DNA of 44,029 nucleotides from Marinilabilia sp. (lineage in GTDB: Bacteria > Bacteroidota > Bacteroidia > Bacteroidales > Marinilabiliaceae). The position numbers and the translations under genes were made by a program. The stretch covers positions 1 through 44,029 of the forward strand of contig NZ_JADQBH010000139.1 in assembly GCF_016278715.1 (NCBI RefSeq), written 5' to 3'. Numbering within the stretch: the first letter of the stretch is position 1; each line of letters starts with the position of its first letter. The notes beneath the pieces were generated by a model. It was not told the origin of the DNA. It did not search any database and saw only the letters and a program-made list of their open reading frames with translations. Shown in pieces: positions 23,105 through 31,466 of this stretch.

Positions 23105-25456
23105 TTAAAATTCAATTTTATAACTAATGAAAGGAATTGCACTGGTAAAAAACTCATCCTCGATGGACTGGCTCTTAAGGTTATAGGTTTTGCCCTGATA
23201 CTGTTTTCCTATTAAATTCTTCACTTGCAGGGCAAGTATGGAAGAGGAGCTCTTTCCGTTTATCCGGTATGTGATTGTTAAATCTGTATAGATCTCCAAA
23301 TCGGAATACCTGTCTGAAAAACCTGCAGTTTCGTCGTACACAATATCTCCTGAAACATGAGAGGCCGCCTCGTCAACCGGATGATACCAGTGAGGTCCCA
23401 TAGCAGTCATTCTCAGATTCAAGCCAAACAGATTCTTTTGCCTGATAGTCCACTCTTTTCCACCCAGCACATTAACCACATACCCGCCGTCGTAACGGCT
23501 ACGCCGTTCGACCCCGTCGCCCCCTACATATTTGGAATCATACAAAGAACTACTCACCATGTAATATAATCCCTCATGCAGAAATCGCTCAATAGTAAGA
23601 TCAAGCCCCAGATTGGTTCCCGTACCCCGGTTAACCAGCTCCTTATCAAACGACCAGTCATTCTTGAAATTGATCATAGAATAAGCACTTCCTGCCACCA
23701 CCGGCACATCATACAACCTTTGATAGTAAGGTTCTACCTTCAGCCTGAAATTTCCGGAAGGAGACCAGTCGTAACCCAACACAAAATGATGTGCTTTGGA
23801 GCGTTCCAGTCTCTCATTTGGCAAAACAACACCTTGGGAGTCCTCACGTTCCACGAAATAGACAAACAATGGTTCGGTCTGACTGTGTTTTCCGTAGCCC
23901 AAAGAGAACCGATGCTCCGGATGCGCTTTCCAGGCGAAAGAAAATCTGGGAGTCAACAAAGTTTCATCATTTATCCGCAGCCAGGAAACATTAACCCCTC
24001 CGGTAAAAGTAAGTTTATCAGAAAGCTGATACTTTCCTTGTCCATGGGCCTGGAGTAACATAGTATTTCCCTCTCCGTTTAGAAACTCTTCATAGTTCCC
24101 GGAGCCCATATCTCTGACCTCCCCTTTAAGATTATAAAAAAGACTATTGGCATCAATGCCCGCCTTCCACGAAAGTTGTGTATTTACTTTATGGTTAAAA
24201 ACGGAGGCAATAGTTACCTTTCCTTCCAAATTTTTCCCCTTATTCTTTGGAGTTAGAAAGTCCGGATTGTTTTCATCAAGTCTGATTTTCTCCTTGTTTA
24301 ACTGCAGACTTATTCCAGATGCCAGGGTTGTTCGAATAAATGATTTATCAGAAATGGTTTTCTGATGAGTAATACCACCTGCCCCCATATTGTATTGAAA
24401 ACTCATTCGTTCGCGGTTTTCAGGCGATTCCCATTTTTCCGGGTCATCATATCCTTTGGATGTAGTCTCACTTAGTCCGCCAACGCCCCACAACGAAAGA
24501 GTTCCCAAATTACCCGAAGGCATATTCAGATTAAAGGACAAATCCTGATAAACCGGAATCTCATTGCCATCACTGGTTTCAGGCAAAAATTGAAACACCA
24601 GAGCCATGGTTGAATATCGGTAATTAAACAAAAATGAACCCTGCCCTCCTATACTAAAAGGCCCCTCAGAAGCTATCTCCACACCTTGAACCCCAACCTG
24701 AAAACTGTGTTCATATTTTCGATTATTTCCTTTCCGCAATTTCATATCAAAAACTCCCGCGGTAGCATTTCCATACTCGGCAGGAAATGCCCCAGTGTAG
24801 AAATCGGAATTAGCCAAAACCTGACTGCTAAATATGGATAATGCACCTCCCCCGGCAACATTTCCTCCGGCAAAATGACTTGGAACCGGAATATCGATCC
24901 CCTCAAGTCGCCACAACAACCCTTTAGGCGCATTACCCCGCACTACAATAGCATTAACATTAAGCCCGGCAGTGGTAACTCCTGCAAAATTTCCTGCCAT
25001 GCGAGCAGGATCGTCCAGCGTTCCTGCATATCTCCGGGCTTCCTCCACCGAGAAAGTACGTGCACTAATCATTGCCATACTATTTTGAGGTTGATCCTTA
25101 CGTAAAGAAGATCTGATAACCACCTCATCCAGCTCAGCAATTCGCTCCTCCATCTTTATTTCCAATACAATCTCCTTGGCCGAGCCCACAACAATTTCAG
25201 GAATAACAACGGGCTCATATCCCACAAAACGAGCCTCTAAAGTATATCGGCCAACAGCAACTTCTGAAAATAAAAACCTCCCATCCATATCCGTAATAGT
25301 CCCTTGCTCAGATTCTCTGATAACAATATTGGCTCCCGGCAGAGTTTCCCGGGTTGAAGCATCCTGAACTACCCCCCTCAGGGTTTGGGTAGGTTTTTGA
25401 GAAAGGACAATAATATTTATACAAAAGAGAAAAAAGAATACAACTCTGATTTTCAT
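23105..25456 (-). CDS. TonB-dependent receptor with carboxypeptidase-regulatory-like domain (no SusD partner)
   Basis: A 783-residue outer-membrane receptor. Signal peptide (1-19, ending IIVLSQ), then a carboxypeptidase-D-like domain (about 23-105: LRGVVQDASTRETLPGANIV, GTITDMDGRFLF), then a plug (LDEVVIRSS; VVRGNAPKGLLWRLEGIDIP; ANSDFYTGAFPAEYGNATAGVFDMKLRKGN) and a barrel with a C-terminal IPFISYKIEF. It is about 200 residues shorter than SusC proteins and has no SusD gene beside it. The FPAEYGN and GIDIP patterns are those of the Bacteroidetes receptors related to CirA/FecA or peptide/protein importers rather than SusC. The substrate is unknown. It is transcribed alone, with 500 bases of upstream intergenic sequence. 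Confidence 0.9.
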   Translation of the reverse strand: MKIRVVFFFLFCINIIVLSQKPTQTLRGVVQDASTRETLPGANIVIRESEQGTITDMDGRFLFSEVAVGRYTLEARFVGYEPVVIPEIVVGSAKEIVLEIKMEERIAELDEVVIRSSLRKDQPQNSMAMISARTFSVEEARRYAGTLDDPARMAGNFAGVTTAGLNVNAIVVRGNAPKGLLWRLEGIDIPVPSHFAGGNVAGGGALSIFSSQVLANSDFYTGAFPAEYGNATAGVFDMKLRKGNNRKYEHSFQVGVQGVEIASEGPFSIGGQGSFLFNYRYSTMALVFQFLPETSDGNEIPVYQDLSFNLNMPSGNLGTLSLWGVGGLSETTSKGYDDPEKWESPENRERMSFQYNMGAGGITHQKTISDKSFIRTTLASGISLQLNKEKIRLDENNPDFLTPKNKGKNLEGKVTIASVFNHKVNTQLSWKAGIDANSLFYNLKGEVRDMGSGNYEEFLNGEGNTMLLQAHGQGKYQLSDKLTFTGGVNVSWLRINDETLLTPRFSFAWKAHPEHRFSLGYGKHSQTEPLFVYFVEREDSQGVVLPNERLERSKAHHFVLGYDWSPSGNFRLKVEPYYQRLYDVPVVAGSAYSMINFKNDWSFDKELVNRGTGTNLGLDLTIERFLHEGLYYMVSSSLYDSKYVGGDGVERRSRYDGGYVVNVLGGKEWTIRQKNLFGLNLRMTAMGPHWYHPVDEAASHVSGDIVYDETAGFSDRYSDLEIYTDLTITYRINGKSSSSILALQVKNLIGKQYQGKTYNLKSQSIEDEFFTSAIPFISYKIEF

Positions 25457-25956
25457 AAAAAACTTCCTTAGGTTATTAGTTTTTTTTAGAAGTCAAAAAT
25501 AAAAAGATTGCCCATTGAAGCCAACAGAAACTTCCATAAGCCAACGAAAAAACCTGATAAAACAAGAATGGAGCTTTTATTTATCCTTCGGCTCCGCCGT
25601 TCTGTTTACAAAAAAAGTTGTCACAAATTTGGAGGCAAGCAAAATTCCTTCAATCAAGTGTTCGCCTGGCTCTTACGCTTTGCTTGTCAATGAGAGCCAA
25701 TCGGAGGAATTCCGCTCAACTTAGGTGTAAAAAAGAATCGCAAGTTCCATCCTGCTTAAAAAAATTTTTTTATACGGTTGTAGAATCCGTAAAAAAAAAC
25801 CTTGTTGCAAGATAACACTTTGGTATAGCTACGGATTCGATGGGGGGCTCAAAAACCTCATTATCTGGGAGTTACAAGCACCGTGCAATCATGAATAAAT
25901 AGGCCTTTTTCAGGAATTCGCAAAGGTTTACCGATGTGTTGACGCATGAACAATCC
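25457..25956. other. Intergenic region upstream of the TonB receptor
   Basis: 500 bases lie between the TonB receptor start and the methyltransferase stop (both minus strand). Short plus-strand frames at 25508-25815 overlap each other in three frames and show no family features. The region is interrupted by A/T homopolymers (25761-25773 and 25790-25800) and a small hairpin at about 25775-25791 (ACGG...CCGT). It must hold the receptor promoter; I find no clear -7 element. Confidence 0.4.
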
Positions 25957-26760
25957 TCATTTTTTCCGAACAATCCAGACATCCTGTGGCAACCATCTTC
26001 CTTTTTCAGGAACAGGTACCTCATGCTCCAGAACATCCACCTTTGCGAATAGTTTTTCCATAAATGCAGAAGGCTGAAAAGCAGAATAAGTCCGGTGACC
26101 TTCTTTCACTTTGCCACGGACAATTAACTCTCCTGCCTCGAATTGCTGGCATTCCCGTGAAGTAAGTTTCTCTTTAAAATTGGCCCCATGTGTAGTAACC
26201 AACATTACACCTCCGGGCTTCAGAACACGGTGGAGTTCTTCAAACCATTCCTGATGCATCCGGGAAGATAGATGTGTGAAAATAGAAAGTCCGTAAATGG
26301 CATCAAAGAAATCGTTGGGATAGGGCAACTGTGCCTCCAGAGCATTGTTATTAAATTCAATTCCCTGCAGGTTTTTGCTGCACCAAGATATGCTTTTTGA
26401 GTTGTAGTCGGTTCCATAACAATACCAGTTATCACCCAACAAACCAGGAAGATGACGAATAATGCGTCCCGGGCCACACCCCCAATCTAAAATATTCCCC
26501 GATTCAAGAGTCTTATGTTTACGGATTTTATCCACAACCCAACGGGCAGATTCAATGCTTTCGGTAAAGTACTTGTGATAATTAATCTGGAATGATTCGT
26601 ATATCAAATAATCGGGCGGAAGTTTAACCCCTGGATTTTCCAACCTGAATAACCGATTAATTTTCCGGTTTTTGAATCTCTGATAAAAATAGCGCATCCA
26701 GTCTGCAAAATATATCAACCTTAACTGTCTTAAAAAATTGGAAATCGACCCTTTTCTCAT
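25957..26760 (-). CDS. Class I SAM-dependent methyltransferase
   Basis: A 267-residue Rossmann-fold methyltransferase from the ATG at 26760; an upstream ATG at 26784 would add 8 residues. Motif I is NILDWGCGPGRIIRHLP, which binds the methionine part of SAM; the acidic strand-2 end is CYGTDYNSKSI; motif post-I/IV is LPYPNDFFDAIYGLSIFTHL; and ELHRVLKPGGVMLVTTHG is the Methyltransf_11 signature. The basic N-terminal stretch (FYQRFKNRKINRLFR) could contact lipid or nucleic acid. Similar proteins act on glycans, lipids or small molecules, often in cell-surface clusters. It diverges from an ATP-grasp gene; their predicted -7 elements are about 25 bases apart, so they may be co-regulated. The target molecule is unknown. 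Confidence 0.88.
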   Translation of the reverse strand: MRKGSISNFLRQLRLIYFADWMRYFYQRFKNRKINRLFRLENPGVKLPPDYLIYESFQINYHKYFTESIESARWVVDKIRKHKTLESGNILDWGCGPGRIIRHLPGLLGDNWYCYGTDYNSKSISWCSKNLQGIEFNNNALEAQLPYPNDFFDAIYGLSIFTHLSSRMHQEWFEELHRVLKPGGVMLVTTHGANFKEKLTSRECQQFEAGELIVRGKVKEGHRTYSAFQPSAFMEKLFAKVDVLEHEVPVPEKGRWLPQDVWIVRKK

Positions 26761-26803
26761 AGAAAAAACATTTTTTGAGAGCACTCCTGACTTTCAACAT
26801 CTC

Positions 26804-26811
26804 CAAAAATA
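26804..26811 (-). promoter_or_regulatory. -7 element of the methyltransferase promoter
   Basis: The minus strand reads TATTTTTG, matching TAnnTTTG, 44 bases upstream of the ATG at 26760. No clear TTTG lies 20 bases farther up. Confidence 0.45.
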
Positions 26812-26833
26812 CATTTTTTTAAGGAATAGCAGT

Positions 26834-26841
26834 TATCTTTG
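26834..26841 (+). promoter_or_regulatory. -7 element of the ATP-grasp gene promoter
   Basis: TATCTTTG matches TAnnTTTG and lies 23 bases before the ATG at 26865, so transcription would begin around 26847. This favours the ATG over the TTG at 26856 as start codon. Confidence 0.5.
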
Positions 26842-26864
26842 CCCTTCTTCTAAAATTGCAAACA

Positions 26865-28040
26865 ATGATAATACTCGATCATCCATACGTCTCCCAAATT
26901 CTGGAAGACACTATCTTAAAAAATAACTATCCGGTTCTTAAAAACAAGGCATCTGAAGAATTAAACCTCAGAGAAGATCTCCCGTTCCTGGATGACCATG
27001 CTTTTGCTGAGGCCATAAAAGGGAAAGATTTCCCATTGGTTTACACCAACTCCGAAAATTCCATTGAATGGATCAGCCGAAACCTGGATTTCACCCCACT
27101 GCCAGAACTGATATCGAATTTTAAGGACAAAGTAAAATTCAGAAGACTGATAAAGGCCATGTATCCGAACTTCTTCTTCAGAGAGGTAAGTTTTGATGAT
27201 TTGGAAAAGATATTCCACGGAGAACTGCCCTACCCCTTCATCATCAAGCCTTCAGTAGGTTTTTTCAGCATTGGAGTGCATGTAGTAAACGATGCTGCAG
27301 AATGGGTAAAAGTGGTGGCTAAGCTAAAATCTGAAATCGATTCTCTGGGCCGCAACTTCCCGGGCGAAGTAATTAACGTCTCCACTTTTATTCTTGAAGA
27401 AATTATTCCGGGCGATGAATTTGCGGTAGATGTCTATTACGACCGGGCCGGAAAACCTGTGGTCCTGAACATCCTGAAACATTTATTTTCTTCGGCCGAA
27501 GACGTAAGCGACAGGGTTTACATCACCTCAAAACAAATCATCGAAGACCACCTTGAATCATTCACACGGTTCCTGAGCAAGATGGGCGACCTTATTGAGT
27601 TACGTGGTTTCCCCATGCACATTGAGTTCAGAGTAGATTCTAAAAACAACATAGTTCCCATAGAAGTAAACCCCATGCGATTTGCCGGATGGTGTGTGAC
27701 CGATATTGCCTGGTATGCATTTGGCATTAATGTTTATGAATATTTCTTTGAGCAAAAACAGCCCGACTGGAAAAACATTCTGAAAGATAAAAACGATGAC
27801 ATCTTCAGCATGGTAGTTGCTGATTTGCCCGGTGACATTCCGGCAGAAAAAATCAGGAAAATCGATTACCTGAAGTTCCAAAACTATTTTGAGGAGCCAT
27901 TGGAATTAAGGAAAATCGATTACAAAAAGCATGGTGTTTTTGCGTTTCAGTTTGCTCGAACCAGCTATAAAAACAGAAAAATGCTGGAGGATATTCTCAA
28001 ATCCGATCTTAAGGAGTTTCTTATAATGAAAACTCGCTAG
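26865..28040 (+). CDS. ATP-grasp family ligase of unknown substrate
   Basis: A 391-residue protein from the ATG at 26865; the frame is also open from a TTG at 26856, which I reject because of the promoter position. ATP-grasp features: YPFIIKPSVGFFSIGVHVV (nucleotide-binding lysine and glycine loop, about residues 124-143), the EFAVDVYYD strand, the Arg-rich IELRGFPMHIEFRVDSKN region, and IVPIEVNPMRFAGW, with Glu and Asn of the usual metal site ExN. Such enzymes join a carboxylate to an amine or thiol through an acyl phosphate. The N-terminal LVYTNSENSIEWISRNL and C-terminal DUF-like part are not typical of known carboxylases or peptide-ligases. It diverges from the methyltransferase and precedes the GH10 gene by 203 bases. 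Confidence 0.85.
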   Translation: MIILDHPYVSQILEDTILKNNYPVLKNKASEELNLREDLPFLDDHAFAEAIKGKDFPLVYTNSENSIEWISRNLDFTPLPELISNFKDKVKFRRLIKAMYPNFFFREVSFDDLEKIFHGELPYPFIIKPSVGFFSIGVHVVNDAAEWVKVVAKLKSEIDSLGRNFPGEVINVSTFILEEIIPGDEFAVDVYYDRAGKPVVLNILKHLFSSAEDVSDRVYITSKQIIEDHLESFTRFLSKMGDLIELRGFPMHIEFRVDSKNNIVPIEVNPMRFAGWCVTDIAWYAFGINVYEYFFEQKQPDWKNILKDKNDDIFSMVVADLPGDIPAEKIRKIDYLKFQNYFEEPLELRKIDYKKHGVFAFQFARTSYKNRKMLEDILKSDLKEFLIMKTR

Positions 28041-28243
28041 AGACAATTTTTAATACTTGAACCATATAAGAAAACCTGTCCAAAATAAATATCTTCAAGC
28101 TGCTGCAGACCGACCTTTGCAGGTGAGCCTAAAAACAAAGTTGTTTTGTATTAATTCGGAACCCATTCAATTTTTTCCCGTACAAACTTAACATACTTCC
28201 CTCCCCGCCATTATTTTATCCGTGAAACACAAACTACTTTGTT

Positions 28244-29305
28244 ATGAAAAAACTTTTTCTATTCCTGCCTTCCCTTATTCTGCTTGCTTGTCAGCCGACA
28301 CAAACCCCCTCCGGACTCAAAGAGAATGCCTCATTCCCTGTGGGAACAGCCATCCGGGCTCATCAAATAATCAACGACAGCGCAATGCAAGCCATTGTAG
28401 CAAAAGATTTTAACAGCATCACCCTGGAAAACAGCATGAAAATGTATGCTGTTCATCAGTCAGAAAGTGATTACACCTGGGACCACGTGGATGATGTGGT
28501 AGATTATGCACAACAAAATCAACTCCGCCTGCATGGCCACGCCTTCATCTGGCACTCGGGGACGCCCCGCTGGATAAACGAAATGGCTCCTGACAGTGCT
28601 AAGCTTGATCAAATCATGGAAGAGTACATCCTTACTTACGGCAGTCGTTACAAAGGAAAAGTTGCCGGATGGGATGTGGTTAATGAGGCACTTTTGGACA
28701 GCACCGGAACATACAGAGAATCTATCTGGTACGAAACCATGGGCGAAGGCTATATTGCCCGTGCATTTGAACTGGCTCATCAGGCCGATCCAGAAGCAGT
28801 CCTGTTTTACAATGATTTCAATATTGAGCGGGACACCGTAAAACTGCATGCTATGCTGCGAATGGTGGATAAACTCAAAGCTCAGGATGTACCCATCTCA
28901 GGAATTGGTTTCCAAATGCACATCAGGATGGATACCGACGAAGAAACCGTGGAATATGCACTAAAAAAAGCTGCTGAAACCGGTTTGCAAATCCATCTTT
29001 CGGAAATTGACATCATCTTTAACAAACATGACGATACCCCCGGTGGCGGAATACAGATTTACGACGAACTAACCGAAGAAATGCTCCAGGCCCAGGCCGA
29101 AAAATACCAATGGCTTGCTGAAGCATACATTCGAAATGTACCGGCAGAGCAGCGTTATGGAATGACTGTATGGGGTTTCAGCGACAAACATTCCTGGATT
29201 CCTTCGTTCTTTAATCTGAATGACTGGCCATGCCTCTTCGACGAAAACATGGACCCCAAACCGGCTTATCACGGTTATATGAAGGGATTGGGTAATTCCA
29301 AATAA
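28244..29305 (+). CDS. GH10 endo-1,4-beta-xylanase, lipoprotein
   Basis: A 353-residue glycoside hydrolase family 10 enzyme, cutting beta-1,4-xylan with retention. Lipoprotein signal SLILLACQ (Cys16). GH10 landmarks in order: FNSITLENSMKMY (56-68), LRLHGHAFIWHSGTPRWI (95-111), AGWDVVNEALLD with acid/base Glu148, VLFYNDFNIE (186-195), ISGIGFQMHI (218-227), and IHLSEIDI with nucleophile Glu254, then MTVWGFSDKHSWIP. Length is that of a single catalytic domain without a binding module. It should act at the cell surface or in the periplasm. It lies about 9 kb from the PUL in its own transcription unit, ending in a terminator at 29324. It supports a xylan-related diet for the organism. Confidence 0.95.
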   Translation: MKKLFLFLPSLILLACQPTQTPSGLKENASFPVGTAIRAHQIINDSAMQAIVAKDFNSITLENSMKMYAVHQSESDYTWDHVDDVVDYAQQNQLRLHGHAFIWHSGTPRWINEMAPDSAKLDQIMEEYILTYGSRYKGKVAGWDVVNEALLDSTGTYRESIWYETMGEGYIARAFELAHQADPEAVLFYNDFNIERDTVKLHAMLRMVDKLKAQDVPISGIGFQMHIRMDTDEETVEYALKKAAETGLQIHLSEIDIIFNKHDDTPGGGIQIYDELTEEMLQAQAEKYQWLAEAYIRNVPAEQRYGMTVWGFSDKHSWIPSFFNLNDWPCLFDENMDPKPAYHGYMKGLGNSK

Positions 29306-29323
29306 AATACAGCAATAATATTC

Positions 29324-29356
29324 AAAAAGGCTTCACGGTTAGTGGGGCCTTTTTTG
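29324..29356 (+). terminator. Intrinsic terminator after GH10 gene
   Basis: AAAAAGGCTTCAC (29324-29336) pairs with GTGGGGCCTTTTT (29342-29354) with two G-U pairs and a 5-base loop, followed by T. It starts 19 bases after the GH10 stop codon. Confidence 0.88.
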
Positions 29357-29603
29357 ATTTAGAAAGAACTGTAAGGAAATGCCGATTTTTGTGCGAACAA
29401 ATAAGTAATCCCGTACACCCTCCAATAAGTAAAAGGTTGTTGTCAAAAAGGGGATTTGCAAAAGTCTGACAGCACACTAATGAGAATAGCGGAATAATCA
29501 GGTGTTTCTTAATTCTGTCGTTACAAAATCTGATACGAAGCAGAAAACTTCAGTCAACCACAAAAAATCCAAATCTTTTTGACCATTATGGTGGAAATGC
29601 TCC

Positions 29604-30083
29604 TTATTTCATTTTCATCAATTCATGTATTTCATTCAAATGTAATTTAAGATGTTCAGGAAACCCGATGATAATATCTTCTAATGAAACAGGTTTTATG
29701 AAACCATCCGTCCAAAGATTGTTCAAATCCTTTTCATTCACCTGACTCATTATGTACGAAAGATGAAAACCGTAAAGTTTCCAGAACTGAACTAAATTAA
29801 CCCAATCGGCATTTTCATAATTCTGAATATGAATCCATGTGTCGTTGTCCGGTTGATAATCCGGAAAATATAGTCGCTTTAAATATTGTAACCGAACAAT
29901 GCGATGATGGTTATTAACAGAAGAATCAACCAAGTGTCCCAAAATTTGCTTTATATTCCTGTTTTGGCTGTTTCTATTAACGGTGATTTGCTCCTCTGTC
30001 AAATTCATTAAAATATTTTCCCAATTCGAAATCAATTCTTCAGTTTGTTGGGATGCTCGTTTGATTCGTTGAATTTTCTCCAT
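29604..30083 (-). CDS. DinB-like putative metal-dependent hydrolase
   Basis: A 159-residue four-helix-bundle protein of the DinB/YfiT superfamily. Histidines typical of the family metal site can be seen in KQILGHLVDSSVNNHH (45-60) and GFPEHLKLHLNEIHEL (139-154). Members include bacillithiol- and mycothiol-dependent transferases and DNA-damage-induced proteins, but most are of unknown role. The gene diverges from a LysR regulator, with a TAGTTTTG -7 element upstream (30106-30113, minus strand). The LysR protein may control it. Base composition is AT-richer than in the PUL. Confidence 0.8.
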   Translation of the reverse strand: MEKIQRIKRASQQTEELISNWENILMNLTEEQITVNRNSQNRNIKQILGHLVDSSVNNHHRIVRLQYLKRLYFPDYQPDNDTWIHIQNYENADWVNLVQFWKLYGFHLSYIMSQVNEKDLNNLWTDGFIKPVSLEDIIIGFPEHLKLHLNEIHELMKMK

Positions 30084-30105
30084 GCTTCTTGTTTTTTAAT
30101 TCATT

Positions 30106-30113
30106 CAAAACTA
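30106..30113 (-). promoter_or_regulatory. -7 element of the DinB-like gene promoter
   Basis: The minus strand reads TAGTTTTG, a match to TAnnTTTG, 23 bases upstream of the ATG at 30083. A clear -33 element is not visible. Confidence 0.4.
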
Positions 30114-30196
30114 TGGATTTGACAAATAGTAAAAAAGCGAAATGTTCTCATCAAAAACATGAGAAATATTCATGGATTTAAACAAATTAGATTAAT

Positions 30197-30204
30197 TATA
30201 TTTG
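30197..30204 (+). promoter_or_regulatory. -7 element directly before the LysR start codon
   Basis: TATATTTG matches TAnnTTTG and ends only 4 bases before the ATG at 30209, which predicts a leaderless or nearly leaderless mRNA. Confidence 0.4.
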
Positions 30205-30208
30205 TTTT

Positions 30209-31090
30209 ATGGATTTCAAATATGTCAAACTTATTTCGACAATTGTTGATTGTGGAAGTATCACAAGAGCTGCTCAGGTATTAAATCTGACACAATCCGC
30301 TCTTAGTCACCAGTTAAAAGTAATTGAAGACCAAAAGGGCATCCGGTTTTTCACTCGCTCAAACCGCAAACTAAATCTAACTCCTGCAGGTAGGATGGTT
30401 TATGAGGCCTCCGGCAAAATCCTGTCAGAGATTAACAGACTAGAATCAAATCTAAAAGATATAAACAAACTAAACAATGGCTCTTTAAGGTTGAGTGCGG
30501 CCTGTACAACAAGCTATCATTGGCTCCCCAAACTTTTGCAATCCTTTAAAACGCATTATCCCAATATTCACATTGATATCGTTTTGGAAAATTCTTCAAA
30601 TCCCATTAACGAGATAATCAAAGGAAAGATTGATGTTTCCATCGTCGTATCCCCAATTGAGAATAAGAATATCGAGTATAAATTTCTCTTTGATGATGAA
30701 TTAGTGGCAGTTTTCTCAAAACAACATAAATTCAACAAGAAACAGTTTTTAATTGCCAAAGATTTTAGAGATGAACATTTAATAATTCACTCAAAGCCCC
30801 TCAATTCAGTTGTTTTCTATGAGCAGATTTTAAAGCCAAAAGGTATTGAACCAATCAAAATTTCGGAACTCCCACTCACCGAAGCGACCATTGAATTAAT
30901 CAAAATAAATTATGGTGTAGCAGTTATGTCAAAATGGTCAATTCAACCTTATTTAGACTCTGATGCTGTTTCATTCAAGAGGATTAATCGGAATGGGTTT
31001 TACAGACCTCACTATGCAGCAATTCTAAAATCTTCAAAACATCCGGAATACATCAACCATTTTATTTCATATTTATCGAAAGGTCTCTGA
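30209..31090 (+). CDS. LysR family transcriptional regulator
   Basis: A 293-residue LysR protein. The N-terminal winged helix-turn-helix is clear: GSITRAAQVLNLTQSALSHQLKVIED (17-42), then GIRFFTRSNRKLNLTPAGRMVYE. A linker helix follows, then a periplasmic-binding-like effector domain from about residue 90 (GSLRLSAACTTSYHWLPKLLQSF; IDVSIVVSPI). The overall look (ACTTSYHWLP, VVSPIENKNIEYKFLFDDELVAVF) is that of MetR-type LysR proteins, but the effector is not readable. It diverges from the DinB-like gene; LysR proteins usually act on the divergent neighbour. Downstream, 376 bases hold an insertion-sequence end remnant. Confidence 0.93.
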   Translation: MDFKYVKLISTIVDCGSITRAAQVLNLTQSALSHQLKVIEDQKGIRFFTRSNRKLNLTPAGRMVYEASGKILSEINRLESNLKDINKLNNGSLRLSAACTTSYHWLPKLLQSFKTHYPNIHIDIVLENSSNPINEIIKGKIDVSIVVSPIENKNIEYKFLFDDELVAVFSKQHKFNKKQFLIAKDFRDEHLIIHSKPLNSVVFYEQILKPKGIEPIKISELPLTEATIELIKINYGVAVMSKWSIQPYLDSDAVSFKRINRNGFYRPHYAAILKSSKHPEYINHFISYLSKGL

Positions 31091-31275
31091 TGGGATAGAG
31101 CATATTGGGTGTGGGAATGCACCTGGGCTAATACGTAAGATACGCTCGAGCTTTTTATTTATCTCACCTTAATACTGTAACTCCATAGTATTCAATGGCT
31201 TTAAGCTTCCGGCCATCATCTATTCTTTTTGTGTTCATATTTTTGACCGCTAAAGATCGGAAATCCAATGTATCG
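31091..31275. other. Intergenic stretch after the LysR gene
   Basis: Between the LysR stop and the IS21-type end remnant I see no gene. A 24-codon minus-strand frame beginning MNTKRIDDGRKLK (stop near 31166) is too short to support. It may belong to the decayed element. Confidence 0.35.
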
Positions 31276-31425
31276 ATAACTTTAGGGGGTCAACATGCTG
31301 CGGAATAATCAACGAAAATCTATCTCAAAAGGGGGTCAACATCCGCCGGAATGACAGTTTTTTTTTCATCTTAATTTGAAGTGAAATCTCTCCGATTTTA
31401 GGAGGTCAGCTTGGTCCCCACCATT
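31276..31425. mobile_element. IS21-type insertion sequence end remnant
   Basis: Three imperfect direct copies of a terminal-repeat-like motif lie in the same orientation: TTTAGGGGGTCAACATGCTG (31281-31300, continuing CGGAATAATC), AAAAGGGGGTCAACATCCGC (31327-31346, continuing CGGAATGAC), and TTTTAGGAGGTCAGCTTGGT (31397-31416). Multiple internal copies of such GGGGGTCAACAT...CCGGAAT sites are characteristic of IS21-family ends in Bacteroidetes as I know them. No istA or istB is present, so it is a solo end or decayed copy. Confidence 0.6.
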
Positions 31426-31466
31426 GACATATTAAAGTTTTGTTATGGCCCTTTTGGCTCTTTTAT

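Noticed and set aside
25508-25815. Three overlapping plus-strand frames upstream of the TonB receptor
   Set aside because: They overlap in all three frames, lack a promoter or ribosome site, and run through homopolymers.
25800-25870. Possible tRNA-like segment (GATTCGAT and a G-run)
   Set aside because: No acceptor stem, anticodon arm or D-arm could be paired around it.
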